Below are positions 39,787 to 47,751 of a stretch of DNA of 64,000 bases, piece after piece. Each line of letters starts with the position of its first letter. Within the stretch, counting starts at the first letter, position 1. The position numbers and the translations under genes were made by a program. Below the pieces are notes generated by a model that saw nothing but the letters and a program-made list of their open reading frames with translations, searched no databases and was not told where the DNA came from. The DNA is from a bacterium (GTDB lineage: Bacteria; RBG-13-66-14): the NCBI GenBank assembly GCA_035528375.1, contig DATKYS010000031.1, forward strand, positions 31,034 through 95,033, in the 5' to 3' direction.

Positions 39787-41042
39787 CGGGCCCTCTCCAC
39801 GCCGAGGAAGACGACCAGCCCCGCGGTCACGAGAAGCCCCATGGCCGCCAGGGCCAGGCGGTAGTTCAAGGGGGCGATTCCCCGCCCCAGAAGGGTTATC
39901 CCGCCCCAGATGAGCGGACCGACGACGGCCGCCGCCTTGCCCGCCAAAGCCATGAGGCCGAAGAACTCCCCCGCCTTCTCCTCCGGCACGAGCCGTAGGA
40001 GCATCGGTCGAATCGCCGTCCACACGCCCGCCATCAGGAACCCGGTCAGCGCCCCCACCCCGTAGAACAGGGTCAGGTTAGCCGCGAAGGCCCCGATTCC
40101 GATCGCCGCAATCCAGCCCACGAGCGTGAGGATTATCACCCGCCGGGGTCCGAACCGGTCGGTCAGCAACCCCCACACGAGCCCCCCCGCGATGGCCGCC
40201 AGAATCCCCGCCACCAGAATCGGCTTCTTCTCCTCGTCGGGCAGGCCCAGCACCATCTGGATGTAGACCATCATCATGCTGATGACCGTGTGGACCGCCT
40301 CGAGGAAAAGAAACGCCGCCAGCAGGTATCGCCGGAGGCCGGGGTAATCCGCCGTATCTTTGAAGACCTGGACGTAGCGCCTCCAGACGCCCTCCCTCGG
40401 TCGCGGCTTGGGCTTGCTCCGATCCTTGACCCATAAAAGACAGGGAATAGCCAGGACCCCGAAGAGTAACGCGGTGGGGATGAAGGCGGCGGTGCGCCCG
40501 GTGAACCCGGGGATGACCTCGCTCTGCGTCAGCGGGAAGATGGACAAAAAGGCGACGATGGAGCCCAGATAGCCCAGCGCCACCCCGAAGCCGGAGATTT
40601 TCCCCTGGAGCTCCCTCGGCGCCAGGGAGGGCAGCAGGCTGTTGTAAAAGACCTGGGCCGCCTGGAAGCCGTAGTTGGCCGGGATCAAAAGAAGCATCAC
40701 CAGCCCCACCCGCGCCCAGAGCGCCAGCCCCAGATTGACCGCCACGCCCATCAAGGCCGTGGCCGAAACGGAAAGAATCGTCAGCCAGCGCAGGGGCCGC
40801 AGGTGGTCCCCCCGCTCGTCGGCTAACGCCCCCAGGTACGGCGTGGTCAGGCCGACCAGGAGCATGGAGAGCGAGAAGGGGATCTGAAAGGCGAGGTCGG
40901 GCAGGCCCTGGTCGCTGATGAGCCACTGGGGCAGGAAGAAGGTGATGATGGACATACTGAAAATCGTGTTAGCGAGGTCGTACAGGCCCCAGGAACACAA
41001 TTCCCAGCAAGGAGCCCGGCGGGCGCTCGTTTCAGCCTTCAC
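39774..41042 (-). CDS. MFS transporter, UMF1/Atg22-like family
   Basis: The 422-residue protein has about twelve helices in two halves. The start ELCSWGLYDLANTIFSMSI carries the W-x-x-YDxANS hallmark of UMF1 permeases, and the helix 2-3 loop has GALADERGDHLRP in the MFS motif A position. The second half repeats it (GLLTDRFGPRRVI). The family is related to vacuolar amino-acid effluxers, but bacterial substrates are mostly unknown. It stands alone, divergent from the Hdr operon across a repeat-rich gap. Confidence 0.9.
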   Translation of the reverse strand: MKAETSARRAPCWELCSWGLYDLANTIFSMSIITFFLPQWLISDQGLPDLAFQIPFSLSMLLVGLTTPYLGALADERGDHLRPLRWLTILSVSATALMGVAVNLGLALWARVGLVMLLLIPANYGFQAAQVFYNSLLPSLAPRELQGKISGFGVALGYLGSIVAFLSIFPLTQSEVIPGFTGRTAAFIPTALLFGVLAIPCLLWVKDRSKPKPRPREGVWRRYVQVFKDTADYPGLRRYLLAAFLFLEAVHTVISMMMVYIQMVLGLPDEEKKPILVAGILAAIAGGLVWGLLTDRFGPRRVIILTLVGWIAAIGIGAFAANLTLFYGVGALTGFLMAGVWTAIRPMLLRLVPEEKAGEFFGLMALAGKAAAVVGPLIWGGITLLGRGIAPLNYRLALAAMGLLVTAGLVVFLGVERARKKG

Positions 41043-41159
41043 GCTTACTCCTCGCCCTTTCGGATTTTCGCCGCCATTACCCTCCCGTTTTCCTGGTATT
41101 TTACATGAAATCGGTTTTCGTCGGTCGGAGGGCGGGGAGTACCATCTTTAAAGGTGACT

Positions 41160-41350
41160 TTCGCCCCTACGTTGCGATGATGTAGGGGCGGGTCTTTAGA
41201 CCCGCCCGCGGGCCGACCTGAACGGCGCGCCGTCGGTCGGCCCCTACGTCTGGTGTTCGTTGGGCGTAGTGGCGTGTGTCCACACCTGCCCGTTTATTTG
41301 CCCCTCACCCCGGCCCCTCACCCTAGCCCGTCGGCGCGCCGCTCCCACGG
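41160..41350. repeat. Dispersed repeat cluster upstream of the Hdr operon
   Basis: A full element GTAGGGGCGGGT ... ACCCGCCCGCGGG with the CCGACC-type 3' half ends CCCCTAC at 41247. A TGGTGTTCGTTGGGCGTAG tail and a GTGTCCACAC hairpin (41273-41286) follow, then a CCCTCACCC/GGGAGAGGG element (41300-41350). The rest of the 546-base gap (41043-41588) holds only the operon promoter and its leader. Confidence 0.8.
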
Positions 41351-41421
41351 GGAGAGGGAAATCCACGCGGCGCCGCGCGGGGGGTAGTGTTTGAAAAAAC
41401 CTGTTTCCGGGTTGGTATTTC

Positions 41422-41450
41422 TTTACATACGAATATGGGCATGGTACAAT
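41422..41450 (+). promoter_or_regulatory. Promoter of the DsrE-TusA-Hdr operon
   Basis: TTTACA (41422-41427), 17-base spacer, TACAAT (41445-41450) with an extended TGG: the best promoter in the window. A start near 41457 leaves a leader of about 130 bases with no obvious riboswitch. Confidence 0.8.
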
Positions 41451-41588
41451 GAACCTGCTGACGAGAGTTAATCCCGTTAGTCTTTCCAAATTTCGTTCTC
41501 CTTAATACAGCGGGTTTATCTTTTGTCCGGGTACGTGCGCAATCACGTGTTCCTTTGTCGTATGCCGTCAACTCACGGGAGGTTGTGA

Positions 41589-41945
41589 ATGGCTAAGATG
41601 CTGATTTTTTGCGGGTCCGACGACCCCCAGAAGGCGTTCCCCCCGTTCATGCTGGGCTCGGGCGCCCTGGCCATGGAGATGGAACTGACCCTGTTCTTCA
41701 CCATGAGCGGCCTGAACATCATCCGTAAGGGCGGTGCGGAGAAGATCAAGCTCTCGGGTGCGCCCAAGACGCTGCTCGAGTTCATCAAGGTGCTGCAGGA
41801 CGGCGGCGCCAAGTTCATCGCCTGCTCGGCGGCCTTCCCCATCGTCGGCGTCACCAAAGACGACTTCATCGAAGGCGTCGAGTTCGGCGGCGTGGCGACC
41901 TTCGTCAGCGATGCCGAGGAAGCGGACGTCGTCCTCACGTTCTAA
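41589..41945 (+). CDS. DsrE/DsrE2-family sulfur-relay protein
   Basis: The 118-residue protein is of the DsrE-like fold: LIFCGSDDPQKAFPPFMLG at the start, METELTLFFTM-type strand near 30-38, and KFIACSAAFPIVGV with the conserved Cys at about residue 78. The C-terminal GVEFGGVATFVSDAEEADVVLTF is typical. DsrE-type proteins carry sulfane sulfur on Cys and hand it to TusA or take it from rhodanese. It is first in the operon, 46 bases before tusA. GGGAGG precedes the ATG. Confidence 0.9.
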   Translation: MAKMLIFCGSDDPQKAFPPFMLGSGALAMEMELTLFFTMSGLNIIRKGGAEKIKLSGAPKTLLEFIKVLQDGGAKFIACSAAFPIVGVTKDDFIEGVEFGGVATFVSDAEEADVVLTF

Positions 41946-41991
41946 ACCCCACTACCCGAGGTCGGCGATTCACCCTTTGGCAAGGAGATTT

Positions 41992-42246
41992 ATGGATACC
42001 GGCGAGCTCAAGAACCTGAAAGTTGATAAAGAGGTTGACGCGCGCGGAACCGCGTGCCCGGGGCCGCTTTTAGAAGCCAAGCGGGCCATCCCCTCGGTGC
42101 CCATGGGGGGCGTGATGGAGGTTCTTTCGTCCGATGAGAGCACCAATAGTGACCTCCCGCTCTGGGCAAAGAAAGTAGGTCACGAGTACCTGGGGACCGT
42201 TGAGGATGCCGGTTTCTGGCGCATCTTCGTCCGTCGGGGTAAGTAG
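41992..42246 (+). CDS. TusA/SirA-family sulfur carrier
   Basis: This 84-residue protein has the family core VDARGTACPGPLLEAKRAI with the sulfur-carrying Cys in the CPxP motif (about residue 24), followed by the VLSSDESTNSDLPLWAKKVGHE segment of the two-layer fold. AAGGAG sets the ATG. TusA moves persulfide sulfur for tRNA thiolation, molybdopterin, or, in sulfur oxidisers, to Dsr or Hdr-like complexes. The operon points to the last use. The stop overlaps the next start by one base. Confidence 0.93.
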   Translation: MDTGELKNLKVDKEVDARGTACPGPLLEAKRAIPSVPMGGVMEVLSSDESTNSDLPLWAKKVGHEYLGTVEDAGFWRIFVRRGK

Positions 42247-42662
42247 TGACCGCTGAGGAAGCTAAAAACGGCGCAGGACCGCGGATTCTGGTCTTCTCCA
42301 CCGTCAACATCTCCGACCCGGGAATAGACCTGGCGGGCGGCTCCCACATGCACTACCCCGCCGAGGTGGCGGTGCTCAACGTCCCCTGCTCCAGCGGCAT
42401 CCGGCCGGACTGGGTGCTTTTCGCCGTCGAGACGGGTTTCGACGGCGTTTTCATCGCCGCCGACGGGACGGACTGCACCTTCGTCGCCGATTGCACCAAC
42501 CGCACGGCCAAGGTCTTTACCGAGGCCCAGGAGCTCCTCAAGGGGAAGGGGTACGACCCCCGGCGCCTGAAGATGGCGGCTATCTGTAGTGTCTGCGCCG
42601 AGTCCTTCGTCTCGCACATCGAGAACTTTTCCAAGACCCTGAACGCCCTGGAAAGCGGATAG
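42246..42662 (+). CDS. MvhD-like hydrogenase/Hdr iron-sulfur subunit with altered Cys set
   Basis: The 138-residue protein aligns with MvhD, the [2Fe-2S] subunit that links hydrogenase or dehydrogenase to HdrA: ISDPGIDLAGGSHMHYPAEVAVLNVPCSSGIRPDWVLFAVETGFDGVFIAA (cited by landmarks at about 22-72), then AKVFTEAQELLKGKGYDPRRLKMAAICSVCAESFVSHIENF. The usual N-terminal Cys pair is missing (FSTVNISD). Cys remain at VPCSS, DGTDC, ADC, and AICSVC. The cluster may be ligated differently or lost. GTG start overlaps the tusA stop, so translation is coupled. Confidence 0.8.
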   Translation: MTAEEAKNGAGPRILVFSTVNISDPGIDLAGGSHMHYPAEVAVLNVPCSSGIRPDWVLFAVETGFDGVFIAADGTDCTFVADCTNRTAKVFTEAQELLKGKGYDPRRLKMAAICSVCAESFVSHIENFSKTLNALESG

Positions 42663-42670
42663 AAAATCTG

Positions 42671-45388
42671 ATGGATTACGACGTTCTAATCGTCGGCGCG
42701 GGTATCGCCGGGATGGAATCCGCCTTGACCCTGGGGGATATGGGCTACCGGGTGCTCGTGGTGGAGAAGGAGTCCAGCATCGGCGGGAAGATGGTCCTTC
42801 TCAGCAAGGTTTTCCCCACCCTGGACTGCGCGAGTTGTATCTCCACGCCCAAGATGGCCGCCACGGCGCACCACCCCAACGTCACCCTGGCCACGTACAG
42901 CCGGGTCGAGGAGATAGTTCCCTCCGGCGACGGTCGCTTCCTGGCCCGTCTCTACCACAAGTCCACCTTCGTGGACCAGGACGCCTGCACCGGTTGCGGT
43001 GAATGCGCGTCGGTTTGTACGGTTTCCATTTCGGACGAGTTCAACTTCGGCCTGGCGCCCCGGCGGGCGGCCTACATCCCCTATCCCCAGGCGGTGCCGA
43101 AGAAGGCCGTCATAGACCGCCGCGGGCTCTCGCCGTGCACCTACATCTGCCCCGCGGGGGTCAAGGCACACGGCTACGTTTCGCTGGTCCGTGCCGGGAG
43201 ATACGACGAAGCCTTCCATCTGCACATGGAGGACGCTCCGCTGCCGGGAAGCCTTTCCCGCGCCTGCTACTCGCCCTGTGAGACCGCGTGCTCCCGCGGC
43301 GGGTACGAGGGCCCGGTCCCCATCCGGGCCATCAAGCGCTTCATGGTGGACCGCTATTACGCCGCCCACCCGGAGCCGGAGTACGGGCCGCCGGAGGAGA
43401 TGCGGAAGGAAAAGGTGGCGGTTATCGGTTCCGGTCCGGCCGGGCTCACCGCGGCGTACCACCTGGCACGGGCCGGGTTCCGCGTCACCATCTTCGAGGC
43501 CGAGGAGCAGACCGGCGGGATGCTCCGTTACGCCATCCCCACCTACCGGCTGTCCAAGGAGGTGCTGGACCGGGACATCAAGAACATCACCGCCCTGGGT
43601 GTGGAAATTCTGACCGACCACCGCGTGGATTCCCCGGTGTCCTTGAAGAACGAGGGGTACGACGCCGTGTTCGTAGCCGTGGGTGCCGGTACGCCGCAGA
43701 TGATAGGCATCGAGGGGGAGGAGTTCATCAATGTCCTGGACTGCATGACGTTCCTGCGCCAGGCGGCCTCCGGCGAACGTCCGGAGGTGGGGCGTCAGGT
43801 CGTCGTCGTCGGCGGCGGCAATGTGGCGATGGACGTGGCCCGGACGGCGCTGCGTCTGGGGGCGGTCCAGGTGTCCACGGTCTGCCTGGAGCCCCGCGAG
43901 AAGATGCCGGCCCACTCCTGGGAGGTTTCCGAGGCGGAGGCCGACGGCGTCAAGGTCTACCATTCCACGGCGATCAACCGCGTCGTCACCCTGGAAAAAG
44001 GCGGCCTGGGGCTGGAATGCCTCAAGGTGGACTCCATCCAGTTCAATCCCCGGGGGGGCGTGGCCGGGTACACCACCGACGAAAATCAAAAAACCGTGAT
44101 CCCCACAGACATGGCGGTGCTGGCGGTCCTTTCCGTCGGGCTGCTCCCGAACACGACGCCCTTCGCTGGGGAGCTGGTTCTGAACCCCGACAAGACGGTC
44201 CGGGTGAACCGCCGCACCCTCCAGACGGGCGAGCCCTGTATCTTCGCCGGCGGCGACGCGGTCACCGGCCCCTCCATGATCAACGAGGCGATGGGGCAGG
44301 GCAGGAGGGCGGCCTTCTACATCGCCCGCTACCTGCGCGGGGAGTCCCTGGACGTGCCCTTCGACACCCGGCTACCGGTGGTGGAGAGCTCCGTGGTGAT
44401 GCGCCGCACGGCGGGCGTCTCCCGGCGGGACCCGGTTCTCGATCCCGAGCTGGACGCCCGAGAACGCATCAGGAGTTTCGACGAGTTCCAGTTTACCTTC
44501 ACCGAGGAGCAGGCCCGGTACAGCGCCAACCGTTGTCTGGACTGCGGCGGTTGCAGCGAGTGCCGGGAGTGCGTCGAGGCCTGCCCCGCCGACGCCGTGG
44601 ACCTGTCCCGTCAGGGAAGGCTGGAGACCCTCGAGGTGGGCTCGGTCATCGTTTCCACCGGCTTTAACCTCTACGACCCCCATCGTAAGCTCACCTACGG
44701 CTTCGGGAAACACCCGAACGTCATCACCGCCATGCAGATGGACCGCCTGCTTTCACCCACCCGCCCCTACAACCACGTGATCCGACCCTCCGACGGCAAG
44801 CAGCCCGACAACATCGCCTTCGTGATGTGCACCGGCTCGCGGGACCGCCAGGATGGCACGCCGCTGTGCTCCCGTGTCTGCTGCATGTACTCGCTCAAGC
44901 AGGCCCAGCTCATCATGGGAGCCATCCCCCTGGCCGACGTTACCATCTATTACATAGACATCCGCGCCTTCGGGAAGGGGTACGACGAGTTCTACGAGCA
45001 GGCGCGGGGGATGGGGGTGTACTTCGTCAAGGGCAAGGTCGGTCGCATCGAGCCCCTGGATGGCGGAAACCTGAAGCTTTTCTACGAGGATTTCGCCGGC
45101 GCCGGGGGTACGAAAACGGCGGAGCACGATCTCGTCGTTCTCTCGGTGGGGCTGCTGCCCAACCCCGAGGCGCTGTCCATCTTCAAGGAGGGGAGCCTGG
45201 AGACGGACGACTTCGCCTTCGTCCGGGAGGTGGAGGCGGAGCTGGAGCCCGGTCGAACCAGCATCGAGGGCGTGTATGTGGCCGGCGCCGCTTCGGCGCC
45301 GCGCGACATACCCGACAGCATACTCCACGCCGGCGCGGCATCGGCCCTGGCCGCCGCCCACGTGGAACGGATACGGAAGAAACGATGA
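42671..45388 (+). CDS. HdrA-like flavoprotein with inserted GltD-like module (HdrA1)
   Basis: The 905-residue protein starts with an HdrA FAD site (IVGAGIAGMES, about 7-17) and the DCASCISTPKM Cys segment, then a ferredoxin site CTGCGECASVC at 106-116. Residues about 155-570 are inserted and resemble glutamate synthase small chain/NfnB: CTYICPAGVKAH, CYSPCETAC, a second FAD site (VIGSGPAGLTAAYHL) and an NADPH-type site (VVVGGGNVAMDVARTALRLG). A second Fe-S site follows (CLDCGGCSECRECVEACPADAV), and the HdrA C-terminal half resumes (GFGKHPNVITAMQMDRLL, CTGSRDRQ). It could join NAD(P)H oxidation to Hdr electron flow. Confidence 0.9.
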   Translation: MDYDVLIVGAGIAGMESALTLGDMGYRVLVVEKESSIGGKMVLLSKVFPTLDCASCISTPKMAATAHHPNVTLATYSRVEEIVPSGDGRFLARLYHKSTFVDQDACTGCGECASVCTVSISDEFNFGLAPRRAAYIPYPQAVPKKAVIDRRGLSPCTYICPAGVKAHGYVSLVRAGRYDEAFHLHMEDAPLPGSLSRACYSPCETACSRGGYEGPVPIRAIKRFMVDRYYAAHPEPEYGPPEEMRKEKVAVIGSGPAGLTAAYHLARAGFRVTIFEAEEQTGGMLRYAIPTYRLSKEVLDRDIKNITALGVEILTDHRVDSPVSLKNEGYDAVFVAVGAGTPQMIGIEGEEFINVLDCMTFLRQAASGERPEVGRQVVVVGGGNVAMDVARTALRLGAVQVSTVCLEPREKMPAHSWEVSEAEADGVKVYHSTAINRVVTLEKGGLGLECLKVDSIQFNPRGGVAGYTTDENQKTVIPTDMAVLAVLSVGLLPNTTPFAGELVLNPDKTVRVNRRTLQTGEPCIFAGGDAVTGPSMINEAMGQGRRAAFYIARYLRGESLDVPFDTRLPVVESSVVMRRTAGVSRRDPVLDPELDARERIRSFDEFQFTFTEEQARYSANRCLDCGGCSECRECVEACPADAVDLSRQGRLETLEVGSVIVSTGFNLYDPHRKLTYGFGKHPNVITAMQMDRLLSPTRPYNHVIRPSDGKQPDNIAFVMCTGSRDRQDGTPLCSRVCCMYSLKQAQLIMGAIPLADVTIYYIDIRAFGKGYDEFYEQARGMGVYFVKGKVGRIEPLDGGNLKLFYEDFAGAGGTKTAEHDLVVLSVGLLPNPEALSIFKEGSLETDDFAFVREVEAELEPGRTSIEGVYVAGAASAPRDIPDSILHAGAASALAAAHVERIRKKR

Positions 45389-47106
45389 GCCCGAAAGAGA
45401 GAAGGATCGGCGTTTACGTCTGCTACTGCGGGGGCAACATCTCCGACTACGTGGACGTGGAGAAGGTCCGCCGGGCCGTGGAGGGTGAGCCCGGGGTTGC
45501 GGTCGCCCGAACCCACATGTTCACCTGCTCCGACGCCGCCCAACAGGAGATAATCGAGGATATAAAGAACGAGAAGCTCGACGGCCTGGTGATCGCCTCC
45601 TGCTCGCCCAAGTTGCACACCTACACCTTCCAGGGCATGGCCCGGCGCGCGGGGCTCAACCCCTACTGCTACACACAGGTCAACCTGCGGGAGCAGGACT
45701 CCTGGGTCCACCGCGGCGACCGCGAGGCGGCCACGGAAAAGGGCATCCGGCTGGTCCGCGCCGGAATCGCCCGCACCCTCCACAGCCGACCCCTGGAAAC
45801 CCTGCGCATCGTGACGCGGCCCCGAGTCCTGGTGGTAGGGGCCGGGGTGGCGGGTCTGCGCGCGGCGACGCTTCTGGCCGACCTGGGGCTCGAGGTGTTC
45901 CTCGTCGAGCGCGAGCGGGAGCCGGGGGGCTGGACCGCCCGCTGGGGGGTCATGTCCCCCAACGACCGGGACGGCCGAGAGCTCATCGCGGAGCTGGTGG
46001 ACGGCGTGAAAAAGCGGGAGAACGTGACCCTCTTCACCGACGCCGAGCTGATCGAGAAGGGCGGCACCCTGGGGGATTTCGCGGTCAAGGTGCGCGCCGG
46101 CGGGGAGACGTTGTCTCTCGAGGTCGGGGCCATCATCGTAACGACCGGGTTCGACCCCTACCCGCCGCGCGATGGCGAATTCGGGTACGGCTCGCCCGGG
46201 GTGGTCACCCTGCCGGAGCTGGAGGAGCGACTGGCCGATCCGACGGCGGAGATAACCGCCGGGGACGTCGTCTTCATCCACTGTGTCGGGAGTCGGCAGA
46301 AGGCCTCCGAGGACCTGCCGAACCCCCACACCTATTGCTCGCGTTATTGTTGCACCGCGGCGGTCCACACCTCGTTGAAACTGGCCGAGCGGAAGCCCGG
46401 AATCCACCGCTACCACCTCTTCCGCGACATGCGCACCTACGGTTGGTACGAGACCCTGTACGAAGAGGCCCGGCGGCAGGGGGTCGTCTTCCTCCGCTAC
46501 GACGACGCCGAGCCGCCGATGGTGGAGCCCGCCGGCGACCGGCTGCGGGTGAGGGTCCGGGACCAGCTCACCGGGAACGAGGAGCTCGAGTTGGGCGCCG
46601 ACCTGGTGGTGCTGGTCACCGGGATGGTACCGCGCGCCAACGACGGGCTGGTCGGTACACTCAAGCTCCCCGTGGGCCGCGAGGGCTTCTTCAACGAGAT
46701 ACACCCCAAACTGCGCCCGGTGGAGACGCTGGTGGACGGCGTCTTCATCGCCGGGACCGCGCAGGGGCCGAAGAATCTGCCGGAGAGCACCGCCTCCTCC
46801 CTGGCGGCGGTGTCCAAGGCCGGCGGATTGTTGATGAAGGGCTACGTGGACCTCGAGCCACTGGTGGCGGTGGTGGACGCCGAGAAGTGCACGTGGTGCG
46901 GCAAGTGCGCCGAGGTGTGTCCCTACGGGGCCATTGATCGGATAACCTGCGAGGGCCGTGAGGTCGCCCACGTCATCGCGGCGTTGTGCAAGGGCGGCGG
47001 TCCCTGCGTGCCCGTCTGCCCCGAGGGCGCCATAGACATCGAGGGCTTCACCGACCGCCAGATTCGGGCGTCCATCGAGGCTCTGGTCCGGGAGGTCGTC
47101 GGGTGA
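45385..47106 (+). CDS. HdrA-like iron-sulfur flavoprotein (HdrA2)
   Basis: The 573-residue protein is a more typical HdrA: N-terminal VYVCYCGGNISDYVDVEKV and ASCSPKLHTYTFQGM Cys region, NLREQDSWVH, an FAD site VLVVGAGVAGLRAATLLADLG (about 151-171, cited as landmark), FIHCVGSRQ with CSRYCC, and two C-terminal [4Fe-4S] motifs (CTWCGKCAEVCPYGAI and CKGGGPCVPVCPEGAI). HdrA bears the FAD that in methanogens bifurcates electrons. ATG overlaps the HdrA1 stop (ATGA), so the two HdrA proteins are made together and may pair. Confidence 0.93.
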   Translation: MSPKERRIGVYVCYCGGNISDYVDVEKVRRAVEGEPGVAVARTHMFTCSDAAQQEIIEDIKNEKLDGLVIASCSPKLHTYTFQGMARRAGLNPYCYTQVNLREQDSWVHRGDREAATEKGIRLVRAGIARTLHSRPLETLRIVTRPRVLVVGAGVAGLRAATLLADLGLEVFLVEREREPGGWTARWGVMSPNDRDGRELIAELVDGVKKRENVTLFTDAELIEKGGTLGDFAVKVRAGGETLSLEVGAIIVTTGFDPYPPRDGEFGYGSPGVVTLPELEERLADPTAEITAGDVVFIHCVGSRQKASEDLPNPHTYCSRYCCTAAVHTSLKLAERKPGIHRYHLFRDMRTYGWYETLYEEARRQGVVFLRYDDAEPPMVEPAGDRLRVRVRDQLTGNEELELGADLVVLVTGMVPRANDGLVGTLKLPVGREGFFNEIHPKLRPVETLVDGVFIAGTAQGPKNLPESTASSLAAVSKAGGLLMKGYVDLEPLVAVVDAEKCTWCGKCAEVCPYGAIDRITCEGREVAHVIAALCKGGGPCVPVCPEGAIDIEGFTDRQIRASIEALVREVVG

Positions 47107-47360
47107 GCGACCGTATCACGCGGAATCCAGCCGAGGTCATGCGCGACGAGATGGCCATCAGGGACCGCATCCTCGAGATACTCTCGGCGGAGCCGCTCAC
47201 CATCCCTGAAATCGCCGGTAAGCTGGGTTACCCAACCCATGAGGTGGTTCGCTGGGTGATGGCGATGTGGAGCTACAAGCTCGTCGAGGAGACCGGAAAG
47301 GCGGGCCAGGACGGTTATTACCGGTACCGGGTGAAGGTCAAGCCGGAGAGCGGGGGGTAG
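47103..47360 (+). CDS. Small winged-helix protein
   Basis: The 85-residue protein begins at a GTG overlapping the HdrA2 stop (GTGA). The middle reads RDRILEILSAEPLTIPEIAGKLGYPTHEVVRWV, an ArsR/MarR-like helix-turn-helix, with wing residues after it (YYRYRVKVK). Similar small winged-helix proteins occur inside hdr clusters of some anaerobes. It may be a regulator or a structural linker. No partner operator is recognised. Confidence 0.8.
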   Translation: MSDRITRNPAEVMRDEMAIRDRILEILSAEPLTIPEIAGKLGYPTHEVVRWVMAMWSYKLVEETGKAGQDGYYRYRVKVKPESGG

Positions 47361-47440
47361 CTCTCCACCGTGATTTTAGGGTGGGCGGGCCGCGGGGGCG
47401 GTTTACCGAGTTTCTCTGCGGTCGAAAGTGAGAGGGCGGC

Positions 47441-47749
47441 ATGGCAAGAGTCAGCGCGGAGTTCATCGAAGAGGTCCGGGCAGCCGACTTCAACGCCGGG
47501 GACTGCATGAACTGCGGGATCTGCACCTCGGTGTGTCCCATCGGCCTGGAGCTTCTCCCCCGTGCGATTTTCCGTTACGTCGTCGTCGGCCTCGAGTCCA
47601 AAGTGATCGAGAACGCCGAGACCATCTTTAGCTGCCTTCTGTGCCGGATGTGCGAGGAAAACTGCCCGGCCGAGGTCCACATCACCGAGAACGTCAAGAC
47701 CCTGCGCGCCTACATCAACCGGAAGGTCTTCAAGCTCACGAGGAACTGA
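47441..47749 (+). CDS. HdrC-like 4Fe-4S protein
   Basis: The 102-residue protein has two ferredoxin motifs, CMNCGICTSVCPIGLEL (about 22-38) and CLLCRMCEENCPAEV (about 65-79), joined by helices. This is the HdrC layout. In Hdr complexes HdrC carries electrons from HdrA to HdrB. A short gap of 80 bases separates it from the winged-helix gene, and it ends two bases before hdrB, so HdrC and HdrB are a unit. Confidence 0.92.
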   Translation: MARVSAEFIEEVRAADFNAGDCMNCGICTSVCPIGLELLPRAIFRYVVVGLESKVIENAETIFSCLLCRMCEENCPAEVHITENVKTLRAYINRKVFKLTRN

Positions 47750-47751
47750 CC

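Noticed and set aside
47103-47360. Winged-helix gene as a toxin-antitoxin component
   Set aside because: It has no toxin partner and is embedded and coupled in the Hdr operon.
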